Assembly: GCF_014656075.1 (NCBI RefSeq)
Contig: NZ_BNBS01000092.1
Location: forward strand, 1 to 32,173
Source of the DNA: Streptomyces hydrogenans
GTDB taxonomy: Bacteria > Actinomycetota > Actinomycetes > Streptomycetales > Streptomycetaceae
Direction of reading: 5' to 3'
DNA: 32,173 nt
In this document: piece after piece, positions 1-8,696 of the stretch
Numbering within the stretch: the first letter of the stretch is position 1
Layout of the letters: the number at the start of each line of letters is the position of its first letter
Made by a program: the position numbers and the translations under genes
Notes under the pieces: generated by a model
Seen by the model: only the letters and a program-made list of their open reading frames with translations
What the model was told of the DNA's origin: nothing
Database searches by the model: none

Positions 1-46
1 CGGGGAGGGCGGCGGCTTCGGGCACGACGAGGGGCGGGAGGGCGCG

Positions 47-2941
47 GTGAGCGGCACCGGCGCGACCGCGGTCATGCGGCGCGGGCCCGTACCGGCCGGT
101 CCCGGCGCCCCCGGGGCGGGGCGTCCCGTCCCCGGGCCCGAGCGTCCCGCCTCCTGGGCCCGCTCCCTCCTCGCGCAGATCGCCCTCGGCCTCGTCTGCG
201 CCGGCTACACCACGGGAGCCTCCCTCGGCTGGGGCTCCCCCCGACTCGCCCTGTTCATGGGTGACTTCGGGCTGAGCGTCGCCGCCTTCACCGCCGCCGT
301 CTCGTGCTTCCTCTACGCCAGGACCGAGCCCGGTGGCACCCGCCCCGCCTGGCTCCTCTTCGCCTTCTCGTCCTTCATGGCCGGCGCCGGGAACGCCGTC
401 TGGGGCTGGTACGAGGTCGTGCGCGGCCAGGAGGTCCCCGAGTCCTCCGTCGCCGACCTGTTCTTCTTACTCTTCGCCCCGCCCGCCATCGTCGGTCTCC
501 TCGTCCTGGCCAAGAAGCCCGTCACCCGGGCCGGCTGGGTCTGCCTGGGGCTCGACGCCTGGCTCATCGCCGGGTCCCTGCTGACCCTCTCCTGGAGCCT
601 CGCGCTCGCCCACACCGCCCACTTCCAGGGCGAGTCCGTGGCCCAGGCCGCGCTGTCGCTCGCGTACCCGCTGCTCGACATCGTGCTCGTCAGCATGGTC
701 CTCGCGCTCCACTTCCGGCGCTCCCAGGCCAACCGCTCGGCGGTCAACACCGCCATCGCCGCGCTCGCCCTCACCGTGCTCTGCGACGCCCTCTTCACCT
801 CGCCGCTGCTGCGCGCCAACTACGTCTCGGGCCAGCTGCTCGACGCCGGCTGGTTCGCCGGCTCCCTGCTGCTGGCCTACGCCCCCTGGGGGGTCCACCG
901 TCCGCCGGAGCCCACGGCGGCCCCCGGTCCGGGGCTGCCCAGCCGGCCCATCGCCGGCTCGCTCGCCGCCCTCACGCCGTACCTCGCCGCCGCCGTCTGC
1001 ACCCTCGGGATCCTGTACAACGTGGTCGAGGGCCGCCGGGTCGACCGCGTCGTCGTCCTCACCGGCTGCGCCGTCGTCCTCGCGCTCGTCGTGCGCCAGG
1101 GCATCATGCTGATCGACAACATCGCCCTCACCCACGAACTGGCGCAGAAGGAGAACCACTTCAGGTCGCTCGTGCAGAGCTCCAGCGACGTCATCATGAT
1201 CGCCGCGCCCAGCGGCGTCCTGCGGTACGTCAGCCCCGCCGCCACCGGGGTGTACGGCCGCGACGCGGAGGAGCTGATCGGCTCCGAGCTGGCCGCGCTC
1301 ATCCACCCCGAGGACCTCGGCGCCGTCGTCCACGAGGTGCGCCGCTTCCTCGCCGCCTCGCCCGCGGAGGAGCCCACCACCCGCATCGAGTGCCGCTTCC
1401 GCTCCGGCCACGGGGCCGCCTCCCGCCCGGGCGAGGCCGAGGGCGGCGAGGAGTGGCTCAACGTCGAGTCCACCGTGAACCGGCACCAGGGCGGCCTGAT
1501 CTTCAACAGCCGAGACGTGACCGAACGGGTCAGGCTCCAGGCCCAGTTGCAGCACAACGCCGAGCACGACCCGCTCACCGACCTGCCCAACCGCGCGCTC
1601 TTCACCCGCCGGGTCGGGCAGGCCCTCGGCGGCCGCCGCTCCTCGGACCTCGGCACCGCCGTCCTCTTCATCGACCTCGACGGCTTCAAGGCGGTCAACG
1701 ACCGGCTCGGCCACCAGGCCGGCGACGACCTGCTGATCCAGGCCGCCCGACGCCTCCAGGACGCCGTGCGGTCCGGGGACACCGCCGCCCGGCTCGGCGG
1801 CGACGAGTTCGCCGCCCTCATCCTCGGCGACGGCCTGCGCGACCGCGCCGCCCGCGAGACCCAGGTGCAGGAGATCGCCGACCGGCTCCGGCTGACCCTC
1901 TCCCGCCCCTACCGCGTCGACGGGGGCACCGAGGTCCGGGTCGCCGCCTCCATCGGCGTCGCCTTCGCCGAGCCCGGCATCGGCGCCGGCGACCTGCTGC
2001 GCAACGCCGACCTCGCCATGTACCGCGCCAAGGCCGGCGGCAAGGACCGCGTCGAGCTGTACGTGCCCCAGATGCAGGCCGAGGTGGTCCGGCGGACCGA
2101 ACTCGCCGCGCGGCTGCGCAGCGCGCTCCACGACGGCGAGTTCGCCCTCCTGCACCAGCCCGTCGTGGACCTCGCCACCGGCCGGGTCTCCGCCGTCAGC
2201 GCGCAGGCCCGCTGGCGCTCCACCCAGGGCATCCTCTTCACCCCGGCCGAGTACCTGCGGGTCACCGACGACGGCGAGCGCACCGCCGAGCTGGGCCGCT
2301 GGCTCCTGGAGGAGGCCGTCGAGCAGGCCGCCGAGCGGGCCGGAATCGGCCATCGCACCCCGGTCTCGGTCCGGCTCTCCGCCCGTCGCCTGCTCGACCG
2401 CTCGATGCCCCTCGGCTCCGTCGAGGCCCTGCTGGCCCGGCACGGGCTGCCGTCCGGCTCGCTCGTCCTGGAGCTGGCCGACACCGACCACAGGACCCCG
2501 CTGGACGAGCTGGAGCAGCGCCTGGTCACCCTGCGCCGGCTCGGCGTGCGGATCGCCCTCGACGGATTCGGCAGCGGACACGTCGCCGTTCACGCCCTCA
2601 GGCGCCTCCCGGTCGACATACTGAAACTGGACAGGGCGCTCGTCGAAGGCGTGGTCGAGTCCGCCCGGCTCCGCAAGATCACCAGCGGTGTGCTCCGGAT
2701 CGCCGGTGAGCTGGGCATGCAGACCGTCGCCGAGGGCGTCGACGTCCCCGAGCAGGTGCTGGCCCTGCGGGCCATGGGCTGCCGGCACGCGCAGGGCCTG
2801 GCCTTCTCGGGCCCGCTCGACGAGTACCGGCTCCGCAGGGCCCTGGTGCGGGGCGACTACCCGCTGCCGGGCGTCGTCTCCGTACCGGCCGGGAAGGGCC
2901 CGGAGACGCGGCGGAATCCGTCCCCCGATCAGCTCACATGA
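47..2941 (+). CDS. Membrane GGDEF/EAL c-di-GMP signalling protein with degenerate EAL domain
   Basis: A 964-residue protein. Residues about 40-355 form several hydrophobic membrane segments. A PAS-like domain follows (about 370-495), then a GGDEF domain (about 505-670) and an EAL-like domain (about 685-935). The GGDEF signature is intact (584-588), with an RxxD inhibitory site (R575-D578) five residues before it, so diguanylate cyclase activity with product inhibition is likely. The EAL domain has lost key residues: EAL reads SAQ (718-720), the Asn of NLS is R776, and DDFG reads DGFG (839-842). K860 and E896 remain. Phosphodiesterase activity is therefore unlikely. Leu141 is encoded by TTA (467-469), the only in-frame TTA I noticed in the window, so translation should need the bldA tRNA. 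The GTG start at 47 follows GGGAGG, but the frame is open to the left edge, so the true start may lie outside. The gene ends about 60 bases before the ilvB leader. Confidence 0.9.
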   Translation: MSGTGATAVMRRGPVPAGPGAPGAGRPVPGPERPASWARSLLAQIALGLVCAGYTTGASLGWGSPRLALFMGDFGLSVAAFTAAVSCFLYARTEPGGTRPAWLLFAFSSFMAGAGNAVWGWYEVVRGQEVPESSVADLFFLLFAPPAIVGLLVLAKKPVTRAGWVCLGLDAWLIAGSLLTLSWSLALAHTAHFQGESVAQAALSLAYPLLDIVLVSMVLALHFRRSQANRSAVNTAIAALALTVLCDALFTSPLLRANYVSGQLLDAGWFAGSLLLAYAPWGVHRPPEPTAAPGPGLPSRPIAGSLAALTPYLAAAVCTLGILYNVVEGRRVDRVVVLTGCAVVLALVVRQGIMLIDNIALTHELAQKENHFRSLVQSSSDVIMIAAPSGVLRYVSPAATGVYGRDAEELIGSELAALIHPEDLGAVVHEVRRFLAASPAEEPTTRIECRFRSGHGAASRPGEAEGGEEWLNVESTVNRHQGGLIFNSRDVTERVRLQAQLQHNAEHDPLTDLPNRALFTRRVGQALGGRRSSDLGTAVLFIDLDGFKAVNDRLGHQAGDDLLIQAARRLQDAVRSGDTAARLGGDEFAALILGDGLRDRAARETQVQEIADRLRLTLSRPYRVDGGTEVRVAASIGVAFAEPGIGAGDLLRNADLAMYRAKAGGKDRVELYVPQMQAEVVRRTELAARLRSALHDGEFALLHQPVVDLATGRVSAVSAQARWRSTQGILFTPAEYLRVTDDGERTAELGRWLLEEAVEQAAERAGIGHRTPVSVRLSARRLLDRSMPLGSVEALLARHGLPSGSLVLELADTDHRTPLDELEQRLVTLRRLGVRIALDGFGSGHVAVHALRRLPVDILKLDRALVEGVVESARLRKITSGVLRIAGELGMQTVAEGVDVPEQVLALRAMGCRHAQGLAFSGPLDEYRLRRALVRGDYPLPGVVSVPAGKGPETRRNPSPDQLT

Positions 2942-2999
2942 TGAGACGCGCGTCCCACCCACTTGACAGTGGTGTGGCCCGAGAGGGAGGGTCAGTGCC

Positions 3000-3041
3000 A
3001 TGCGCACCCGAATTCTCGTACTTGGAAAGCGCGTCGGCTGA
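3000..3041 (+). CDS. ilvB leader peptide MRTRILVLGKRVG
   Basis: A 13-codon ORF with a strong ribosome site (GGGAGGG at 2985-2991). It contains Ile-Leu-Val-Leu in a row (3012-3023), using ATT, CTC, GTA and CTT, of which ATT, GTA and CTT are rare in this GC-rich genome. It is followed by an intrinsic terminator and then ilvB, the classic layout of ribosome-mediated attenuation. Leader peptides of this kind have been predicted upstream of ilvB in Actinobacteria. A ribosome stalled on the branched-chain codons would cover the start of the downstream RNA stem. Confidence 0.85.
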   Translation: MRTRILVLGKRVG

Positions 3042-3083
3042 AGCCGGGCCCCTGAAGGCCGGCTGAGAACCACCCGACGCGCT
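3028..3083 (+). promoter_or_regulatory. ilvB attenuator long-range stem
   Basis: AGCGCGTCGG (3028-3037), the end of the leader ORF, is perfectly complementary over 10 bp to CCGACGCGCT (3074-3083). The second arm abuts the terminator stem. A nested hairpin (AGCCGG at 3042-3047 with CCGGCT at 3059-3064) lies inside. GAAGGC (3054-3059) can instead pair with GCCTTC (3094-3099) in the terminator arm, so it is a candidate antiterminator. Translation of the end of the leader would break the long stem. The assignment of alternative states is inference. Confidence 0.65.
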
Positions 3084-3117
3084 CCCCTCGCTTGCCTTCC
3101 GGCACGAGGGGTTTTTT
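3084..3117 (+). terminator. ilvB attenuator terminator
   Basis: CCCCTCG (3084-3090) pairs with CGAGGGG (3105-3111), with inner TGCC/GGCA pairing around a TTCC loop, followed directly by TTTTTT (3112-3117). A rare U-tract terminator for a Streptomyces, placed between the leader peptide and ilvB. Confidence 0.85.
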
Positions 3118-3199
3118 GTTGCACCGGTTCTCCCTCAAGTCGCCGCAAAACCTCGTAAAACACCCCGCAAAAAACCCTCTGCTTCGAGAAGAGATGCTG

Positions 3200-5047
3200 A
3201 TGACCGAGCAGGCCACCGGGCACCATCCGCAGCCGCGGCCCCGCAACGGCGCGACGCCCGCCCCCACCGTCGAGCACGTCACGGGCGCGCAGTCCCTCAT
3301 CCGCTCTCTCGAAGAGGTGGGTGCCGACACCGTCTTCGGCATCCCGGGCGGCTGCATCCTCCCCGCGTACGACCCGATGATGGACAGCAAGAAGGTCCGT
3401 CACATCCTGGTCCGCCACGAGCAGGGGGCCGGCCACGCCGCCACCGGCTACGCCCAGGCCACCGGCAAGGTCGGCGTCTGCATGGCCACCTCGGGGCCGG
3501 GCGCCACCAACCTGGTCACCCCGATCGCCGACGCGCACATGGACTCCGTCCCGCTGGTCGCGATCACCGGGCAGGTCGCCTCCAAGGCGATCGGCACCGA
3601 CGCCTTCCAGGAGGCGGACATCGTCGGCATCACCATGCCGATCACCAAGCACAACTTCCTGGTCACCAAGGCCGACGACATCGCGAAGACCATCGCCGAG
3701 GCCTTCCACATCGCCTCCACCGGCCGCCCCGGCCCGGTCCTCGTCGACATCGCCAAGGACGCCCTCCAGGCCAAGACCACCTTCTCCTGGCCGCCGCAGA
3801 CCGACCTGCCCGGCTACCGCCCGGTGACCAAGCCGCACGCCAAGCAGATCCGCGAGGCCGCCAAGCTGATCTCCGCCGCGAAGCGCCCGGTCCTGTACGT
3901 CGGCGGCGGTGTCATCAAGTCCGGCGCCACGGCCGAGCTGAAGGTCCTCGCCGAGCTGACCGGCGCCCCGGTCACCACCACCCTGATGGCGCTGGGCGCC
4001 TTCCCCGACAGCCACCCGCAGCACGTCGGCATGCCCGGCATGCACGGCGCCGTCACCGCCGTCACCGCGCTCCAGAAGGCCGACCTGATCGTCGCCCTCG
4101 GCGCCCGCTTCGACGACCGCGTCACCGGCAAGCTGGACAGCTTCGCCCCGTACGCCAAGATCGTCCACGCGGACATCGACCCGGCCGAGATCGGCAAGAA
4201 CCGCGCCGCCGACGTCCCGATCGTCGGTGACGCCCGCGAGGTCATCGCCGACCTGGTCCAGGCCGTCCAGGCCGAGCACACCGAGGGCAACAAGGGCGAC
4301 TACTCCGCCTGGTGGTCCGACCTGAACCGCTGGCGCGAGACCTACCCGCTCGGCTACGACCTGCCGGAGGACGGCAGCCTCTCGCCGCAGCAGGTCATCC
4401 AGCGCATCGGACAGCTCGCCCCCGAGGGCACGGTCTTCACCGCCGGCGTCGGCCAGCACCAGATGTGGGCCGCCCACTTCATCGACTACGAGAAGCCCGC
4501 CACCTGGCTGAACTCCGGCGGCGCCGGGACCATGGGCTACGCCGTCCCGGCCGCCATGGGCGCCAAGGCCGGCATGCCCGACCGCACGGTCTGGGCGATC
4601 GACGGCGACGGCTGCTTCCAGATGACGAACCAGGAGCTCACCACCTGCGCCCTGAACAACATCCCGATCAAGGTCGCCATCATCAACAACGGCGCCCTCG
4701 GGATGGTCCGCCAGTGGCAGACCCTCTTCTACAACCAGCGCTACTCCAACACGGTCCTGCACTCCGGCCCGGACGACGTCAACCCGGCGGCCAAGGGCAC
4801 CCGCGTCCCGGACTTCGTGAAGCTGTCCGAGGCCATGGGCTGCGTCGCCCTGCGCTGTGAGGACCCGGCCGACCTCGACAAGGTCATCGCCGAGGCCAAC
4901 GCCATCAACGACCGGCCCGTCGTCGTCGACTTCATCGTCCACGAGGACGCCCAGGTCTGGCCCATGGTCGCCGCCGGCACCTCCAACGACGAGGTCATGG
5001 CCGCCCGGGGCGTCCGCCCCGACTTCGGCGACGGCGAAGACGACTGA
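3200..5047 (+). CDS. ilvB: Acetohydroxyacid synthase, large (catalytic) subunit
   Basis: Catalyses the ThDP-dependent condensation of pyruvate with pyruvate or 2-oxobutyrate, the first common step of valine/leucine and isoleucine synthesis (EC 2.2.1.6), in the cytoplasm with IlvN. The 615-residue product has the three ThDP-enzyme domains. The catalytic Glu is in VRHEQGA (E74), and the ThDP/Mg motif begins GDG (469-471) and ends at the NN of VAIINN. The frame is open further upstream to 3092, but that would start inside the terminator hairpin. ATG 3200 gives the family-like N terminus MTEQATG and sits 6-7 bases after GAGAAGAG; ATG 3194 is an alternative. A cysteine (GGCILPAYD) replaces the more common Ala of GGA(I/L)LP. 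ilvN follows after 35 bases, as expected for an operon. Confidence 0.96.
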   Translation: MTEQATGHHPQPRPRNGATPAPTVEHVTGAQSLIRSLEEVGADTVFGIPGGCILPAYDPMMDSKKVRHILVRHEQGAGHAATGYAQATGKVGVCMATSGPGATNLVTPIADAHMDSVPLVAITGQVASKAIGTDAFQEADIVGITMPITKHNFLVTKADDIAKTIAEAFHIASTGRPGPVLVDIAKDALQAKTTFSWPPQTDLPGYRPVTKPHAKQIREAAKLISAAKRPVLYVGGGVIKSGATAELKVLAELTGAPVTTTLMALGAFPDSHPQHVGMPGMHGAVTAVTALQKADLIVALGARFDDRVTGKLDSFAPYAKIVHADIDPAEIGKNRAADVPIVGDAREVIADLVQAVQAEHTEGNKGDYSAWWSDLNRWRETYPLGYDLPEDGSLSPQQVIQRIGQLAPEGTVFTAGVGQHQMWAAHFIDYEKPATWLNSGGAGTMGYAVPAAMGAKAGMPDRTVWAIDGDGCFQMTNQELTTCALNNIPIKVAIINNGALGMVRQWQTLFYNQRYSNTVLHSGPDDVNPAAKGTRVPDFVKLSEAMGCVALRCEDPADLDKVIAEANAINDRPVVVDFIVHEDAQVWPMVAAGTSNDEVMAARGVRPDFGDGEDD

Positions 5048-5082
5048 GCAGCGACGAGCCACAGGGAAGAGACCCACACACC

Positions 5083-5607
5083 ATGTCCAAGCACACGCTC
5101 TCCGTCCTGGTCGAGAACACGCCCGGCATCCTCGCCCGGATCGCCGCCCTGTTCTCCCGCCGCGGCTTCAACATCGACTCGCTCGCCGTCGGCGTCACCG
5201 AGCACCCCGACATCAGCCGCATCACCATCGTGGTCAACGTCGAGTCCCTGCCCCTGGAGCAGGTGACCAAGCAGCTCAACAAGCTGGTCAACGTCCTGAA
5301 GATCGTCGAACTCGAGCCCAGCGCCGCGATCCAGCGCGAGCTCGTCCTGGTGAAGGTCCGCGCCGACAACGAGACCCGCTCCCAGATCGTCGAGATCGTC
5401 AAGCTCTTCCGCGCCAAGACCGTCGACGTCTCGCCCGAGGCCGTCACCATCGAGGCCACCGGTTCGAGCGACAAGCTGGACGCCATGCTCAAGATGCTGG
5501 AGCAGTTCGGCATCAAGGAGCTCGTCCAGTCGGGCACCATCGCCATAGGGCGTGGTGCCCGGTCCATCACGGACCGGTCCCTGCGGGCACTCGACCGCAG
5601 CGCCTGA
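5083..5607 (+). CDS. ilvN: Acetohydroxyacid synthase, small (regulatory) subunit
   Basis: A 174-residue partner of IlvB that stimulates the catalytic subunit and carries the valine feedback site. Residues about 4-75 are an ACT domain (LVENTPGILARIAALFSRRG), followed by the C-terminal small-subunit domain (about 85-160). The length is normal for the family. ATG 5083 follows a GGGAAGAG ribosome site. It lies 35 bases after ilvB and 119 bases before ilvC. The ilvN-ilvC gap shows no terminator I would call, so cotranscription is possible. Confidence 0.95.
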   Translation: MSKHTLSVLVENTPGILARIAALFSRRGFNIDSLAVGVTEHPDISRITIVVNVESLPLEQVTKQLNKLVNVLKIVELEPSAAIQRELVLVKVRADNETRSQIVEIVKLFRAKTVDVSPEAVTIEATGSSDKLDAMLKMLEQFGIKELVQSGTIAIGRGARSITDRSLRALDRSA

Positions 5608-5726
5608 GAGTCACCGGAGGTCGACCGCTGGTCCAGCCGGCGGTCCGACTGACGAGACCCGAGAACTTCCCTTCCGCTCCCCGCCGTACGGTGGGACGCA
5701 ACACCAGCACCTCAAGGAGATTTCCA

Positions 5727-6728
<1,002 letters not shown>

Positions 6729-6740
6729 GCCCCTCGGTGC

Positions 6741-6765
6741 GGGGCCGGACAGCCTGTCCGGCCCC
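6741..6765 (+). terminator. ilvC terminator hairpin
   Basis: A perfect inverted repeat, GGGGCCGGACAG / CTGTCCGGCCCC, twelve bases from the ilvC stop. There is no T-run, as is common in Streptomyces. Confidence 0.75.
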
Positions 6766-6846
6766 GTGCCGCTTCCTTGGACACCCCGTCCAACCACGGA
6801 CGGGTGATCCTTCCAACGAGGCGTACGACGTGCGCCGATGCGGCAC

Positions 6847-6852
6847 TACACT
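6847..6852 (+). promoter_or_regulatory. Possible serA -10 element
   Basis: TACACT fits the TAnnnT consensus and lies in the 200-base gap between the ilvC hairpin and serA. No good -35 is visible, so support is weak. It would leave a leader of about 105 bases. Confidence 0.3.
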
Positions 6853-6920
6853 GCTCAACAACATCGCGTCTGGCCCACAGCGTCGTGCGCTTTCACGCGG
6901 CAAGCCCCCTCCACCGCCTG

Positions 6921-6938
6921 CGGCCGTCGGGACGGCCG
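6921..6938 (+). other. Hairpin in the serA 5' region
   Basis: CGGCCGTC-GG-GACGGCCG is a perfect 8-bp inverted repeat lying 16 bases before the serA ribosome site. It could be a cis-acting element of the leader or simple GC-rich coincidence. Confidence 0.35.
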
Positions 6939-6964
6939 TCCGCACTGCCTCTGTGAGGACTCAC

Positions 6965-8554
6965 GTGAGCTCGAAACCTGTCGTACTCATCGCTGAAGAG
7001 CTGTCGCCCGCCACCGTCGACGCCCTGGGCCCGGACTTCGAGATCCGGCACTGCAACGGCGCCGACCGCGCCGAGCTGATCCCCGCGATCGCCGACGTCG
7101 ACGCCATCCTCATCCGCTCCGCCACCAAGGTCGACGCGGAGGCCATCGCCGCCGCGCAGAAGCTGCGGGTCGTCGCCCGTGCCGGTGTCGGCCTGGACAA
7201 CGTGGACGTCTCCGCCGCCACCAAGGCCGGCGTGATGGTCGTGAACGCCCCGACCTCCAACATCGTCACCGCCGCCGAGCTCGCGTGCGGTCTGCTGGTC
7301 GCCACCGCGCGCAACATCCCGCAGGCCAACACCGCGCTGAAGAACGGCGAGTGGAAGCGGAACAAGTACACCGGCGTCGAGCTCAGCGAGAAGACCCTCG
7401 GTGTCGTCGGCCTCGGCCGCATCGGCGTCCTCGTCGCCCAGCGGATGTCCGCCTTCGGCATGAAGATCGTCGCGTACGACCCCTACGTGCAGCCGGCCCG
7501 CGCCGCCCAGATGGGGGTGAAGCTGCTGGCCCTGGACGAGCTCCTGGAGGTCGCCGACTTCATCACCGTCCACCTGCCGAAGACCCCGGAGACCCTCGGT
7601 CTCATCGGCGACGAGGCGCTGCACAAGGTCAAGCCGAGCGTCCGGATCGTCAACGCCGCCCGCGGCGGGATCGTCGACGAGGCCGCGCTGTACTCGGCCC
7701 TCAAGGAGGGCCGCGTCGCCGGCGCCGGCCTCGACGTGTACGCGAAGGAGCCCTGCACGGACTCCCCGCTCTTCGAGCTCGACCAGGTCGTCTGCACCCC
7801 GCACCTCGGCGCCTCCACCGACGAGGCCCAGGAGAAGGCCGGCATCGCCGTCGCCCGCTCGGTGCGCCTCGCGCTCGCCGGCGAGCTGGTCCCGGACGCG
7901 GTCAACGTCCAGGGCGGCGTCATCGCCGAGGACGTCAAGCCGGGTCTGCCGCTCGCCGAGAAGCTCGGCCGGATCTTCACCGCCCTCGCGGGCGAGGTCG
8001 CGGCCCGCCTCGACGTCGAGGTGTACGGCGAGATCACCCAGCACGACGTCAAGGTGCTCGAACTCTCCGCGCTCAAGGGCGTGTTCGAGGACGTCGTCGA
8101 CGAGACCGTGTCGTACGTGAACGCCCCGCTCTTCGCGCAGGAGCGCGGTGTCGAGGTCCGCCTCACCACCAGCTCCGAGTCGCCCGACCACCGCAACGTG
8201 GTCACCGTGCGCGGCACGCTCTCCAGCGGCGAGGAGGTCGCCGTCTCCGGCACCCTGGCCGGCCCCAAGCACCTCCAGAAGATCGTCGCCGTCGGCGAGT
8301 ACGACGTGGACCTCGCGCTCGCCGACCACATGGTCGTGCTGCGCTACGAGGACCGTCCCGGCGTCGTCGGCACCGTCGGCCGGATCCTCGGCGAGGCCGG
8401 TCTGAACATCGCGGGCATGCAGGTCTCCCGTACGGAGGAGGGCGGCGAGGCGCTCGTCGTGCTCACCGTCGACGACACCGTGCCGGCCTCCGTGATCGCG
8501 GAGATCTCCACGGAGATCGGCGCCGCCTCGGCCCGCTCGGTCAACCTGGTCTGA
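6965..8554 (+). CDS. serA: D-3-phosphoglycerate dehydrogenase
   Basis: Oxidises 3-phosphoglycerate to 3-phosphohydroxypyruvate, the first committed step of serine synthesis (EC 1.1.1.95). The 529 residues match the long actinobacterial type. The substrate-binding and NAD-binding domains (LGVVGLGRIG, about 142-151) are followed by an allosteric substrate-binding region (about 320-450). The C-terminal ACT domain (about 455-529, LRYEDRPGVVGTVGRILGEAG) is the serine sensor. The GTG start at 6965 is set by GAGGA (6955-6959) five bases upstream and by the typical beginning SSKPVVLIAEELS. The frame extends upstream through ilvC in another phase, without meaning. It is followed by its own terminator. 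Confidence 0.96.
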   Translation: MSSKPVVLIAEELSPATVDALGPDFEIRHCNGADRAELIPAIADVDAILIRSATKVDAEAIAAAQKLRVVARAGVGLDNVDVSAATKAGVMVVNAPTSNIVTAAELACGLLVATARNIPQANTALKNGEWKRNKYTGVELSEKTLGVVGLGRIGVLVAQRMSAFGMKIVAYDPYVQPARAAQMGVKLLALDELLEVADFITVHLPKTPETLGLIGDEALHKVKPSVRIVNAARGGIVDEAALYSALKEGRVAGAGLDVYAKEPCTDSPLFELDQVVCTPHLGASTDEAQEKAGIAVARSVRLALAGELVPDAVNVQGGVIAEDVKPGLPLAEKLGRIFTALAGEVAARLDVEVYGEITQHDVKVLELSALKGVFEDVVDETVSYVNAPLFAQERGVEVRLTTSSESPDHRNVVTVRGTLSSGEEVAVSGTLAGPKHLQKIVAVGEYDVDLALADHMVVLRYEDRPGVVGTVGRILGEAGLNIAGMQVSRTEEGGEALVVLTVDDTVPASVIAEISTEIGAASARSVNLV

Positions 8555-8591
8555 CACCCGGCCCGCACGGATTCCCACCCGCACCCGGTCT

Positions 8592-8620
8592 CCGGACACC
8601 GCCCCGCAGGGGCCGTCCGG
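8592..8620 (+). terminator. serA terminator
   Basis: A two-part stem: CCGGAC/GTCCGG outside and GCCCC/GGGGC inside around a GCA loop, 38 bases after the serA stop and before the kinase promoter. Confidence 0.7.
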
Positions 8621-8684
8621 CGGCCGGGTGCCGTGCTGTGACCGCCGATCCCGCGAACCCGGCCCGGCCGGCCGGGCGCCCTCA

Positions 8685-8696
8685 TAGACTCCGGGA
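8685..8696 (+). promoter_or_regulatory. Leaderless promoter of the kinase gene (-10 TAGACT)
   Basis: TAGACT (8685-8690) lies six bases before the ATG at 8697, so transcription should start at or next to the start codon. No convincing ribosome site precedes the ATG. The -35 is poor. Confidence 0.55.

Noticed and set aside
2963..2968. Perfect TTGACA as the ilvB -35
   Set aside because: No -10 lies at the right distance, so I do not call a promoter.
467..5077. A 1536-codon minus-strand open frame
   Set aside because: It crosses the GGDEF gene and ilvB, is made of Gly/Asp/Val-rich low-complexity sequence, and is the usual GC-rich shadow.
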